A stretch of DNA of 13,085 bases from NCBI GenBank assembly GCA_018896395.1, contig JAHIMN010000190.1, forward strand, positions 1-13,085. The letters are read 5' to 3'. The notes under the pieces are model-generated. The model searched no databases, was not told the DNA's origin, and was given only the letters and a program-made list of their open reading frames with translations. Numbering within the stretch: position 1 is the first letter of the stretch; every line of letters begins with the position of its first letter. The stretch is from Verrucomicrobiota bacterium. GTDB taxonomy: Bacteria; Verrucomicrobiota; Kiritimatiellia; JAAZAB01. Positions 5,308-12,947 of the stretch are shown here, piece by piece. Position numbers and translations under genes: made by a program.

Positions 5308-7671
5308 CTAATATATCTTGAAAATCGTGCCGCGCGGGGACACAACCACGAGCCGGACTTCTGCGGCCGTGGTCTCCAGGCTGTACGAACCGACGCGCGC
5401 CGACAAGGGCGGCATGGTCCCCAGCACCAGACCGTTGTCCGTAATCGTGCCACTGCACTTGATCAGGGTGTAGGTGCCGTAGGAGAAGCCGGTGACGGCC
5501 GTGACGTTCAATGTGCCGTCCAGGACCAGGTTGCCGCCCACCATGACCAGGTCATTCGTGCCACCGCCAAGCGCACCCGGCTGGCCGAGCTCATAACTGA
5601 GGATTGAACTGCTGTTCAGCGTGAGGTTGGTGGCCAGCGTCAGCGTGCCGACGCTGCCGCCGGGGGCCAGCGTGGCGCCGTTCTCGACCACGACGGGGCC
5701 GGCAATGTAGCCGCCCCCGCCCAGCGTCGCGCCGGACTTGTTGGTGACCGCGCCGCCGCCCGCCAGCCACCCGTCCACGATCAGGGCGCCGTTGCTGATA
5801 GTAGTCGCATATCTGTAGGTGTTGCTGCCGCCCAGAGTGAGCGTGCCGGCGCCGACTTTGGTCAGGCTAAGGCTCTTCTCTAGGTAACTGCTGTGGCTCA
5901 TACCCAACTGCCCATCGAACGTCGTGTTACTGCCGTTGCCGCCAACAATGAGGCTGTCGTCCTGAAAGCCCGACCGCACGGTGCCGCCGCCCGCGAGCGA
6001 GCCCAGGCGCAAGGGACTGCTCCAGATGGTCAGGAAAGAGCCATCGTCTATGTACATCGGGCTGTTGGTCGGGATCGCGTCCGTGGGGTCAGGCTTGAGG
6101 TTGACCTGTCCGATCAGTCGCGTGGGCCCTTCGTAGGTCTGAGCGACCGCAAAGGTCATATCGCGGGGGTTCCCTCCGATGCTGTAGGTGCCACCGCCGG
6201 ACAGCGTGACACCGTTGCCGCCCGTGTTCTTGAGCTGCCCGTCGAACACCAGGGGTGGCAAGTAGCCCTTGGTGAAGATAATGCCCTCGTTGCCGTTGAA
6301 GTCAATATCCGCATATATATGGCAGCCCGGATAGGGGGGAGTCACTCCGGTGATGACATCGAAAACCATGGAGCCGCTGGTTAGCTTCAGCGTCGCCCCG
6401 CTGTTGATATTGGACGAGCAGATCACCGAATTGACGGTTGTTGTGCCGGCGGGCAGCGTGAAGAACGCCTGACGCACGTTGTCGGTGGCGGTGGCGGTCA
6501 AGATGTCGGTCACGTAATTCGTTAAAGGCGTGAGACCGTAGTCGCCATACGTGAGATAGTAAGGCGTCGAGTCCTGGTATCCGTCCGCGTCCTGGCAGAT
6601 CCCCCAGGGGATAATGCCATTGACGTTGGCATTGCTGGGGTTCGCGCCGTTGATCTGGCTGAGGATGATCCGTGCGTCGCTGGTGGCCGTACCCATGCCG
6701 AGGTTGGTGTAGCCCGTCACGCCCCTGGCCATCAGCGTGGCGCCCACGGAACGCAGGAAGTTGGTCACGGTCAAGGCCACGTTGTAGGTCTCCGGCCGTG
6801 ACAGCGCCAAACGGCACTGACCGGACTCAGCGGCCAAGGTTCCAAGGGTTTCGTTGACTTCGACGCCATTGCCTCCGTTCAGTAAGATCAAGCCGCCCCG
6901 CAGGGCTACCCACGTCGAGTCAGGAATCCGGTCGTTTCGGGCGTACCCGCCGCCGCCATTATCCAACTTCAGGCCGGCCCAGTAGTCCGGTGTGTTGTAG
7001 CGGATGAGCGTTCCCTGACGGATCACGATGTTCGTCGCGGCGAGGACCGCCCTGGTACCATTCCCAAGATAGACCTGACCGTTCTTGATGTAGAGCGTTC
7101 CGTTCCAACTGTTGGTGCCGTAGAGATTCAGAATACCGCCGCCATCTTTGGTCAGGCCGCAACCCGCCCCGCTGACATTGTCATACAGCGTGAGGTGTGC
7201 CTGATAGTGCGGCGGTTGGTTGGTGTTCCCCCCAACCTGAAAGGTGCGGCTGGCGCCCAGATTGACGTTCAACCGTTGCCCCGCCGTGTTGTTGCCGATC
7301 TGGAATAAGGTGTTGTAGGGGCCCGTCTGAACGTAGGTGGGATAGTAGAAATCCCCTCCCAGCGTGAGCGTTCGGTCAGCGCCATCGCCCCGCAGCGTCA
7401 CCGTGATGGCGTTTATGTGGTAGTTGTAGATCGGCGTGGTGAGCGTCACATCGTTGGTCATGTAGATCGTCTGGCTGACGCCCGCGTAGCCTACAGGCAG
7501 AAAGACGTTGTTGATGACACCGCCTTGCCAGTTGGCTGCGTCATCATAACGCCACGGCCCGGCCGTGGTCTGGATCCATTCCGCGCCACCCACCGCAGGG
7601 AAGAGGCCGATCAACAACCAGAGTGCGCCCCGCCCCCAGGCACCGCCAGTCCGATACTTCGATTTCTTCAT
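5308..7671 (-). CDS. Secreted autotransporter-associated beta-strand repeat protein
   Basis: A 787-residue protein starting MKKSKYRTGG at ATG 7669-7671; a TTG start 19 codons upstream is unlikely. A basic N-terminus and hydrophobic GALWLLIGLFPAVGGA form a signal peptide. The rest is rich in Gly, Asn and Thr, with beta-helix-like repeats. Clear autotransporter-associated (PATR-type) motifs are GLTKDGGGILNLYGTNSWNG (about 172-191) and LTKVGAGTLTLGGSNTYRYA (about 612-631). The second is followed by SGATLGGGGYIAGPVVVENG and ATLAPGGSVGTLTLATNLTL. No C-terminal beta-barrel, PEP-CTERM tail or LPXTG motif is seen; it ends VVVSPRGTIFKIY. Such proteins are very common in Verrucomicrobiota and Kiritimatiellota as large secreted or surface proteins of unknown role. 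It has its own promoter and is flanked upstream by the insertion sequence. Confidence 0.88.
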   Translation of the reverse strand: MKKSKYRTGGAWGRGALWLLIGLFPAVGGAEWIQTTAGPWRYDDAANWQGGVINNVFLPVGYAGVSQTIYMTNDVTLTTPIYNYHINAITVTLRGDGADRTLTLGGDFYYPTYVQTGPYNTLFQIGNNTAGQRLNVNLGASRTFQVGGNTNQPPHYQAHLTLYDNVSGAGCGLTKDGGGILNLYGTNSWNGTLYIKNGQVYLGNGTRAVLAATNIVIRQGTLIRYNTPDYWAGLKLDNGGGGYARNDRIPDSTWVALRGGLILLNGGNGVEVNETLGTLAAESGQCRLALSRPETYNVALTVTNFLRSVGATLMARGVTGYTNLGMGTATSDARIILSQINGANPSNANVNGIIPWGICQDADGYQDSTPYYLTYGDYGLTPLTNYVTDILTATATDNVRQAFFTLPAGTTTVNSVICSSNINSGATLKLTSGSMVFDVITGVTPPYPGCHIYADIDFNGNEGIIFTKGYLPPLVFDGQLKNTGGNGVTLSGGGTYSIGGNPRDMTFAVAQTYEGPTRLIGQVNLKPDPTDAIPTNSPMYIDDGSFLTIWSSPLRLGSLAGGGTVRSGFQDDSLIVGGNGSNTTFDGQLGMSHSSYLEKSLSLTKVGAGTLTLGGSNTYRYATTISNGALIVDGWLAGGGAVTNKSGATLGGGGYIAGPVVVENGATLAPGGSVGTLTLATNLTLNSSSILSYELGQPGALGGGTNDLVMVGGNLVLDGTLNVTAVTGFSYGTYTLIKCSGTITDNGLVLGTMPPLSARVGSYSLETTAAEVRLVVVSPRGTIFKIY

Positions 7672-7740
7672 GTCTGCCTGCTTTTCCCTGCACTTATTTT
7701 TCCTCGTTCTCAAGGACAACTCTTCCAAAAATCTGTCATC

Positions 7741-7769
7741 AAAATAGCCCGTTTTGCGGCCTGCGTCAA
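7741..7769 (-). promoter_or_regulatory. Promoter of the beta-strand repeat protein gene
   Basis: On the minus strand TTGACG (7764-7769) and TATTTT (7741-7746) are separated by exactly 17 bases. The start would be near 7734, about 60 bases before the ATG at 7671. The insertion sequence begins 31 bases beyond the -35 box, so the core promoter is intact but upstream regulatory sites may have been displaced. Confidence 0.55.
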
Positions 7770-7856
7770 GGGGAAAATCGGCGAATACGGAGGGGCGAAT
7801 TGACTCATATTAGATGACACCGAAGGGAGGAACGGATTAGGGGTAAAAACATATCG

Positions 7857-7878
7857 TTGACTCATAATAGATGACACC
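7857..7878 (+). repeat. Internal direct copy of the IS left end
   Basis: This 22-base block repeats the terminal 7800-7821 sequence with one difference (TTGACTCATAATAGATGACA against TTGACTCATATTAGATGACA, both then CC), 57 bases further in. It is probably a second transposase binding site, or part of the operator of the transposase promoter. Confidence 0.75.
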
Positions 7879-7884
7879 AAGAAT

Positions 7885-7890
7885 GGAGGG
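7885..7890 (+). promoter_or_regulatory. Shine-Dalgarno site of the transposase gene
   Basis: GGAGGG directly abuts the ATG at 7891 but lies nine bases before the ATG at 7900. Ribosome spacing therefore favours the second ATG (MSQRAKNEL) as the true start. Confidence 0.65.
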
Positions 7891-7899
7891 ATGAAAACC

Positions 7900-9153
7900 A
7901 TGAGTCAACGAGCGAAAAACGAATTAGTAATGCACTGGCGGCCTAAATACCAGCGGGTTGGTCGTCGGTACAAGAGCAGTATCTTAAACGAGTTCTGTGA
8001 TCTAACCGGACACGATCGGAAACATGCGATTAAATTGATGCGCGGCAAGGCAGGTGTACGCAAGCACGCTCCTGGTCCGAAAAGGATATATGGAGATGAA
8101 ATAACAGCTTCATTGCGTGATATCTGGAAACTGGCTGAACAGCCGTGTTCCAAGATATTGGCGGCATTATTACCGGAATGGATTGATTACTACGAAGACT
8201 ATGCCGGACAATGTCCGAGCGATGTGCGCCGGAAGCTGCTCGATGTCAGTGCCTCCCAGATTGACAGAATACTGAAACCTTATCGTGTTAAACTACCGCA
8301 ATGGCATAGGCGTGGATGTAAGCCAGGAAGTCTATTGCGGCAACAGATTCCCATTCGCACCGGTCCGTGGGACGCGCAAACGAAGCCCGGGTACTTGGAA
8401 TTAGACACGGTGTCCCATGGCGGCGAATCTATGGCAGGCAGTTTTATATGGAGTTTGACGGCCACAGACATCCGCACAGGTTGGACATGCCTGCGGGCAG
8501 TATGGAACTGCGGCCAGCACGGTGTAACCGAACGAATCCGCGAAATTGAGCAGGTATTACCTTTTCCCTGGCTGGGAGCCGATTGCGATAATGGCCATGA
8601 ATTCCTCAATTACTATCTCAAGGTATATTTTCATGAACGTCCTCGTCCTATTGACTTTACACGATCACGAGCCTATCGGAAGAATGATAATGCCCACGTA
8701 GAACAAAAAAACTGGACACATGTCCGGCAGTTGCTCGGATATGAACGATTGCCATATATGGAATTGATTCCTTTGATTAACGACCTTTACATCAATGCCT
8801 GGGAGCCTTTCCATAATTTCTTCCGCCCAAATATGAAACTGGTATCCAAAACGCGGATTGGTAGCCGGTATCAGAAAAAATATGACGAGCCAAAAACACC
8901 TTATCAGCGTTTGTTAAATAGCAATTGCTTAAGCAAGGAACAGACGGAAAAATTACAGAAAATTAAAACAACATTAAATCCAATCACACTGAAGAAGGAA
9001 ATCGAAAAGAAATTAAAAAAGGTATTTGACCTGTTGCAGCAAATGGGAAAAGAAGAAGAAAAGCGCCGCCTCTTGCTCCGCTCCGACGAGCCTATTATGG
9101 CCCATTCTTGCGGAGCAAAGTGGCGGCGGAAGAAGAACTTGACTGCAGCCTAA
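7900..9153 (+). CDS. IS transposase with integrase-type (rve) DDE catalytic core
   Basis: A 417-residue transposase from ATG 7900, chosen for ribosome-site spacing over the ATG at 7891. The N-terminus holds a helix-turn-helix-like region (RRYKSSILNEFCDLTGHDRKHAIKLM) followed by a basic stretch ending GPKRIYG. The catalytic core shows ELDTVSHGG (Asp about 169), GADCDNGHEFLN (Asp about 230) and YRKNDNAHVEQKNWTHVRQL (Glu about 268), the expected D-D-E triad with the 35-residue-class spacing near 37. The C-terminal quarter is lysine-rich and coiled-coil-like (KEIEKKLKKVFDLLQQMGKEEEKRR), with a tail HSCGAKWRRKKN. The frame appears intact, so the element could be active. Codon and base use differ from the GC-rich neighbours. 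A strong inverted repeat sits inside the 3' end of the gene. Confidence 0.95.
   Translation: MSQRAKNELVMHWRPKYQRVGRRYKSSILNEFCDLTGHDRKHAIKLMRGKAGVRKHAPGPKRIYGDEITASLRDIWKLAEQPCSKILAALLPEWIDYYEDYAGQCPSDVRRKLLDVSASQIDRILKPYRVKLPQWHRRGCKPGSLLRQQIPIRTGPWDAQTKPGYLELDTVSHGGESMAGSFIWSLTATDIRTGWTCLRAVWNCGQHGVTERIREIEQVLPFPWLGADCDNGHEFLNYYLKVYFHERPRPIDFTRSRAYRKNDNAHVEQKNWTHVRQLLGYERLPYMELIPLINDLYINAWEPFHNFFRPNMKLVSKTRIGSRYQKKYDEPKTPYQRLLNSNCLSKEQTEKLQKIKTTLNPITLKKEIEKKLKKVFDLLQQMGKEEEKRRLLLRSDEPIMAHSCGAKWRRKKNLTAA
9064..9128 (+). repeat. Long inverted repeat within the 3' end of the transposase gene
   Basis: CGCCGCC..TTGCTCCGC (9064-9081) and GCGGAGCAA..GGCGGCG (9110-9128) are reverse complements over 16 base pairs, interrupted only by a small internal bulge (TC against ACT). 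The loop is 28 bases. This GC-rich hairpin stands out in an otherwise A-rich coding end. Confidence 0.75.
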
Positions 9154-9375
9154 ATCAAACCTATCTTAATTATAAAATATCTGAGTCAATTAACCAAATC
9201 TGACATCATCCTCCGGTGTCATGGTATTTTGAGTCAACACGGGGGGCGGTGTGGTGCAACTCATTGATTCTAAATATCTTGCCGCGCCAATAATTTGATC
9301 CGATGAAAGGGGACAGAGGGAAGGGGTCAGAAGTCCGAGAATCTTGAGTCCGTCGAAAAACGGTTAAAAACAGCG

Positions 9376-9405
9376 TTGACACGCCGGAAGGGGGCGAGGT
9401 ATGTT
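9376..9405 (+). promoter_or_regulatory. Candidate promoter of the GH-like/URO-D-like operon
   Basis: TTGACA (9376-9381) and TATGTT (9400-9405) with an 18-base spacer. Transcription would begin near 9412, just before the three TTGATCGC-type repeats, which could be regulator sites in the leader. Confidence 0.5.
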
Positions 9406-9426
9406 CTAATGCGACGTTGTAATTCG

Positions 9427-9491
9427 ATTGATCGCTTAAAAATTGATCGCAAAATGGTGCAGTCATCCGGGGGAGAACATCATTTGATCGC
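9427..9491 (+). repeat. Three short direct repeats of WTTGATCGC, possible operator
   Basis: ATTGATCGC at 9427-9435 and 9442-9450, then TTTGATCGC at 9483-9491. The first two are 15 bases apart, about one and a half helical turns. They lie just downstream of the candidate -10 box. Confidence 0.4.
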
Positions 9492-9542
9492 GTTATGAAA
9501 TTGCCGGAATTGGATTAGGAAACGGTGCGTTCAGGGATCCTG

Positions 9543-11918
9543 ATGCGCTTGAGCGATCGGGACGGCGCCGGACCATCGGCTAACAAACGCAGCCGGATAA
9601 ACGCGCCTAAGGCGAGTAAAACCAAGGTGACCGAAAATCCTGTCACGGATTCAGGTCTAAATATAATTATGAATATGAATATCGAACGCAACCAGGTCAT
9701 CTGCATCTTCTATTCACCCGACTTGATGGCGAGCCCCGCCAAATTTACCGAGCTCGTCCGGGAGTCAAAGGCGCAAGGCTACGGGATCGTAATGGGGTTT
9801 TTCCGTCACATGAAGCTTAATCTTCTGTCTCCGGAGGTGGTTGAATGCGTGCGACGTTCGACGCGCATCTGCCATCAGCACGGTCTGAAATACACCCTCG
9901 AGATGGACGCGACCTGGTGGGGTTACCACCTGGCGGAACGGCATCCGGAAACGGCCCTCTGCGTGTGCAGGCAAGGAGCGGGGACGGCGGTTCGTGGCCG
10001 ATTTGAAGTCGTCATGTCCCTGCCGAAGATCGCCATGCCCTATTCCCAAACCACCTGCACCGGCCTGGCGGCGGTGTTTCTGTCAGGCAAGAACGGGAAG
10101 CCGGTGCACCTGGACCCCGCGAAACTCCGGGAAATGAAAATCGAGTATTTCCTGCCCATGTATGGGAAAAAGACGTACGAAGACGTCCAAGTTCATAATT
10201 TCTACCGGTCCGGCGGCGGCGATTCCTGTGTGACGATCACGGGACAATTGCCCCGGGAATATTCCGGGCAAGTCACCCTCTACGCGAAATTTCGGGACAC
10301 CAGCCACGCCTACGTCGGCCACCCGAAATACCTCCACCTGCAGAAGGAACTCCTGGACCTCTACAAGGACATCCCGCTGGACGGGGTCGGTTGGGACGAG
10401 GCCGTCCGCGGCGCGGACCTGGAGTCCTACAAGATGGGCGAAGGCTTCTTCGATCTCTTCCGCCGCAAGCGGGGATATCGCCTTACGGAAAAGCTGATTT
10501 ATCTGGACGCATACGAGAACTCGCCGGAGGCGGTCCGCACCCGCATGGATTACTTCGATCTTCTTTCCGACGTGAATCTCCAGGCCCAGGCGGAGTTCAA
10601 CGCGCATGCGCGCAAATTGTTCGGCAAAGACATCATCTTGGGCATCCATCAGACCTGGGGCGGCATTGCCTGTGATCTGCGGGCCGGATGTTTCCCTTAC
10701 TTCAAGCTGGGGAAAGTGCTGACCGATGCCTACACCGACACCTGTTGGATGGTTCCGCGTGAAACGGTGTACCAGAATTACCTCGCGGACAGCCTGCGCA
10801 AGGAACTCGGTTTGGAAAAAGCCTATTTGAACGACTGGGGCGGGATCGAAACCAATGAGCTGACCAACTACTACACCCGCCTGAAGTTTCTCTTCAAGAT
10901 GAACTGGGTTACCATGTACATGGGCATCGCGTCCGAAGGTCTGCCCAACTTCCCGGTCACGGACGTTTGGCCGGAAACGGGACGGTGCGCCGCCCTGCTG
11001 GACCGCTTTAACGCGTTCCTTGGCCAGGACCTGTTGCCGTCGGCAGATGTGGCGATCTGGCATGGATGGGAAGGAATCGCCTGCCTGAACAACTTCTTTG
11101 TGCGGTTGTATCACGGCGCGATCTCCAACATTGCCATGGCTTGCCTGGAACGCAATGTCCACTTCGATTTCGTCAGCAGCGACCCGGTGGACGGGTGCAC
11201 GACGGAGAAAGGTTTCGTCCGCATGGGGAAACGGCGGTACCGAACATTTGTGGTTCCCTACGCCTGCGCCTTGCGAACCCGGACCTTCCATAAACTGCAG
11301 GAGATGGCGCGGGCGGGCGTGGAGGTCGTGTTCTTTGGTCCGCCCGTGCAGTGGGAGATTGACCGCAGACGGGATTTGTCGGGTGAATTTGCCCAGATGA
11401 CGGGCATGGCCCCCCTCTCCCTGGCGGCCTTCAGCGAATATTACCGGGAACGGAAACCGGTTCCGGACTTTGCAACCTCGTGGGAGCCCCCCGCGGTGGA
11501 TTTTGTTTACCCCGTGCAAGCGACCACCGCCGAGGAAATCCGGGACATGAATGGAAATCTTTTCGGTATCCGCAAGGGGACCGTGACCTACCTGCCGGTC
11601 GTGGATCCGCGCGAACACCTCGTTGATCTGCTGGCCCGACGACATGGCGCCAACATCCGGCTGTACTCGGACAGCAGCTTTTGCCGCGTGCATGAGGGTG
11701 GCGGATCGAAAGAGCGGGTGGTGGTCATCGTGTCCCGGATGAACCGCACCCTGGACGCCGTTTTGAAAATCGGGCCGGACGAATTATTCGTCCGCGGCGG
11801 AAGGTGGGCGGCCTTCCGCTTCCAGGAAGGGCGGATTACGGGTTCCTTCTGCGACCACGGGGTCGAAGCAACCTGGCGGGGCATACGTGTTAAGAATGAC
11901 ATCCCGCGAAATAATTAA
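9543..11918 (+). CDS. Glycoside-hydrolase-like (TIM-barrel) protein
   Basis: A large cytoplasmic-looking protein without signal peptide. The start is unsure: ATG 9543 follows AGGGA by five bases and is used here; GTG 9525 is possible; ATG 9669 (MNMNIERN) would drop a polar, unstructured extension of about 42 residues. The conserved part begins NQVICIFYSPD. Early barrel strands are seen in YGIVMGFFRHMKLN and HGLKYTLEMDATWWG. Acidic residues that could be catalytic occur in GVGWDEAVRGAD (about 283-294) and AYLNDWGGIETNE (about 428-440). Then SADVAIWHGWEG and KRRYRTFVVPYACALRTRTF-HKLQ...GVEVVFFGPP match the Rossmann-like domain that follows the barrel in rhamnosidase-like (GH106) and beta-galactosidase-type families. 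The specific substrate cannot be told. Its 3' end overlaps the URO-D-like gene, suggesting one operon. Confidence 0.75.
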   Translation: MRLSDRDGAGPSANKRSRINAPKASKTKVTENPVTDSGLNIIMNMNIERNQVICIFYSPDLMASPAKFTELVRESKAQGYGIVMGFFRHMKLNLLSPEVVECVRRSTRICHQHGLKYTLEMDATWWGYHLAERHPETALCVCRQGAGTAVRGRFEVVMSLPKIAMPYSQTTCTGLAAVFLSGKNGKPVHLDPAKLREMKIEYFLPMYGKKTYEDVQVHNFYRSGGGDSCVTITGQLPREYSGQVTLYAKFRDTSHAYVGHPKYLHLQKELLDLYKDIPLDGVGWDEAVRGADLESYKMGEGFFDLFRRKRGYRLTEKLIYLDAYENSPEAVRTRMDYFDLLSDVNLQAQAEFNAHARKLFGKDIILGIHQTWGGIACDLRAGCFPYFKLGKVLTDAYTDTCWMVPRETVYQNYLADSLRKELGLEKAYLNDWGGIETNELTNYYTRLKFLFKMNWVTMYMGIASEGLPNFPVTDVWPETGRCAALLDRFNAFLGQDLLPSADVAIWHGWEGIACLNNFFVRLYHGAISNIAMACLERNVHFDFVSSDPVDGCTTEKGFVRMGKRRYRTFVVPYACALRTRTFHKLQEMARAGVEVVFFGPPVQWEIDRRRDLSGEFAQMTGMAPLSLAAFSEYYRERKPVPDFATSWEPPAVDFVYPVQATTAEEIRDMNGNLFGIRKGTVTYLPVVDPREHLVDLLARRHGANIRLYSDSSFCRVHEGGGSKERVVVIVSRMNRTLDAVLKIGPDELFVRGGRWAAFRFQEGRITGSFCDHGVEATWRGIRVKNDIPRNN

Positions 11919-12888
11919 ACGCAATTTATCTTCTGGAGGCGCAAGCCGGTTTGGAATGAATTTCGGCACAGGCCGGTTAAACGATTTTACGGGACAGGGC
12001 TTGGCTCCTTCCACTATTTGGACAAAAAAGACTTGGACCGAGGGCAATATGGAGTTTTATACCGATGAATGGGGAAATACCTGGCATCGCCTGGTCGGGA
12101 TGGGCGCCGGAGGCGAAATTTTCAAGCCGGCCATTCAAGACTGGAGTCAATTGAAAGATTGGCACCTGCCCGATTTTGACGAGTCTTCGCGCTATGCGCC
12201 GGTTAAAACAGCCTTTGATACCGAGCCCGATAAATATCATCTTGGCAGTCTGCCCGGTTTTCCTTTCGCAATTTCGCGTTATCTGCGGAAGATGGAAATA
12301 TACTTTCAGGACCTGATTCTTGAGCGCGAACATATAGATGCGTTGCACGCCAAAGTTGCCGGGCTTTTGGAGCGGATGATTCAACGCTACGCCGAGGCCG
12401 GCGCCGACGGCGTTTTTTTCTGCGAAGACTGGGGCATTCAGGACCGCCTGCTGATCAGTCCCGATATGTGGCGTGAAATTTTCAAGCCGCTTTACCGGCG
12501 TCTTTGCGCCACGGCGCATAAGGCAGGTCTTCAGGTCTTAATGCATTCGTGCGGATATAACTGGGCTATTCTGGATGATCTGGCCGAGGTCGGTATCAAT
12601 GCGTTTCAATTTGACCAGACGGAGGTGTACGGGCTTGAGCGGTTGGCGGCAAAATTGAAACCACACGGTGTTTGTTTATGGTCGCCGGTTGATATCCAGA
12701 AGATAATGCCGACCGGGGATAAAGCGCTGATTGAAAAATCGGCCGAACGGATGGTGGAACTGTTTTCCAGGCAGAACGGGCGCTTCATTGCCAAGAGTTA
12801 CGGCGACTTGAAAGGGATCGGAGTCAAAGAGGAATGGGACCTATGGGCCTATGACAAGTTTGCCGAATTGGCGGGCGCATTGACTTAA
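11896..12888 (+). CDS. Uroporphyrinogen decarboxylase superfamily protein (methyltransferase-like)
   Basis: A 330-residue protein from ATG 11896, overlapping the previous gene by 23 bases; a GTG at 11887 is an alternative. The URO-D fold is visible in EAGADGVFFCEDWGIQDRLL (about 167-186), SPDMWREIFKPLYRRLC, GLQVLMHSCGYNWAILDDLA (about 211-230), GINAFQFDQTE and CLWSPVDIQKIMP. The HSCG (His217, Cys219) corresponds to the HxC zinc site of MtaA/MtbA-type cobalamin methyltransferases. A third zinc ligand is not obvious (Cys260 is only a possibility). The N-terminal arginine motif of true heme-pathway HemE is absent, so haem synthesis is unlikely. Genes like this are abundant in PVC bacteria near carbohydrate-degradation genes. 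A methyl transfer or demethylation role, coupled to the GH-like partner, is an inference. Confidence 0.85.
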   Translation: MTSREIIKRNLSSGGASRFGMNFGTGRLNDFTGQGLAPSTIWTKKTWTEGNMEFYTDEWGNTWHRLVGMGAGGEIFKPAIQDWSQLKDWHLPDFDESSRYAPVKTAFDTEPDKYHLGSLPGFPFAISRYLRKMEIYFQDLILEREHIDALHAKVAGLLERMIQRYAEAGADGVFFCEDWGIQDRLLISPDMWREIFKPLYRRLCATAHKAGLQVLMHSCGYNWAILDDLAEVGINAFQFDQTEVYGLERLAAKLKPHGVCLWSPVDIQKIMPTGDKALIEKSAERMVELFSRQNGRFIAKSYGDLKGIGVKEEWDLWAYDKFAELAGALT

Positions 12889-12947
12889 ATCTCGGGCAGG
12901 GCAAAGCCCCATGACTGAAGGAAAAAAGTATTATGTATTTTAACTCA

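Larger units (their letters stand above)
7800..9237 (+). mobile_element. Complete insertion sequence with DDE transposase, 1438 bp
   Basis: The ends are imperfect inverted repeats: the left end (7800-7822) has TTGACTCA, seven bases, then TGACACCG; the right end (9214-9237, read inward) has TTGACTCA, eight bases, then TGACACCG. A second copy of the left motif lies at 7857-7878, and further TTGACTCA boxes occur inverted at 7901-7908 and 9182-9189. One transposase gene fills the inside. The element is clearly AT-richer than the flanks. No identical target duplication is seen; ACGGAGGGGCG on the left and ACGGGGGGCG on the right are similar but not equal, and each sits one or two bases from the end. 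Family assignment (ISNCY or IS481-like) is uncertain. Confidence 0.88.
9238..9542 (+). other. Intergenic leader between the IS and the GH-like gene
   Basis: No convincing gene is seen. It holds a purine-rich stretch, AAAGGGGACAGAGGGAAGGGG TCAG (9306-9330), of the kind found beside REP-associated transposase genes. It also holds a candidate promoter (9376-9405) and three copies of (A/T)TTGATCGC at 9427-9435, 9442-9450 and 9483-9491. Confidence 0.5.

Noticed and set aside
9206..9466. Minus-strand peptide WRGKIFRI resembling the RGTIFKIY end of the repeat protein
   Set aside because: The match is only about seven residues, lacks a stop codon at the same place, and the preceding residues are not repeat-like; probably chance.
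10083..11693. 536-codon minus-strand frame inside the GH-like gene
   Set aside because: Antisense shadow: the plus strand gives a protein with recognisable barrel and Rossmann features and overlaps the next gene in operon style.
12911..12943. Ten-codon frame MTEGKKYYVF after the URO-D-like gene
   Set aside because: Too short, with no good ribosome site and no recognised leader-peptide pattern.
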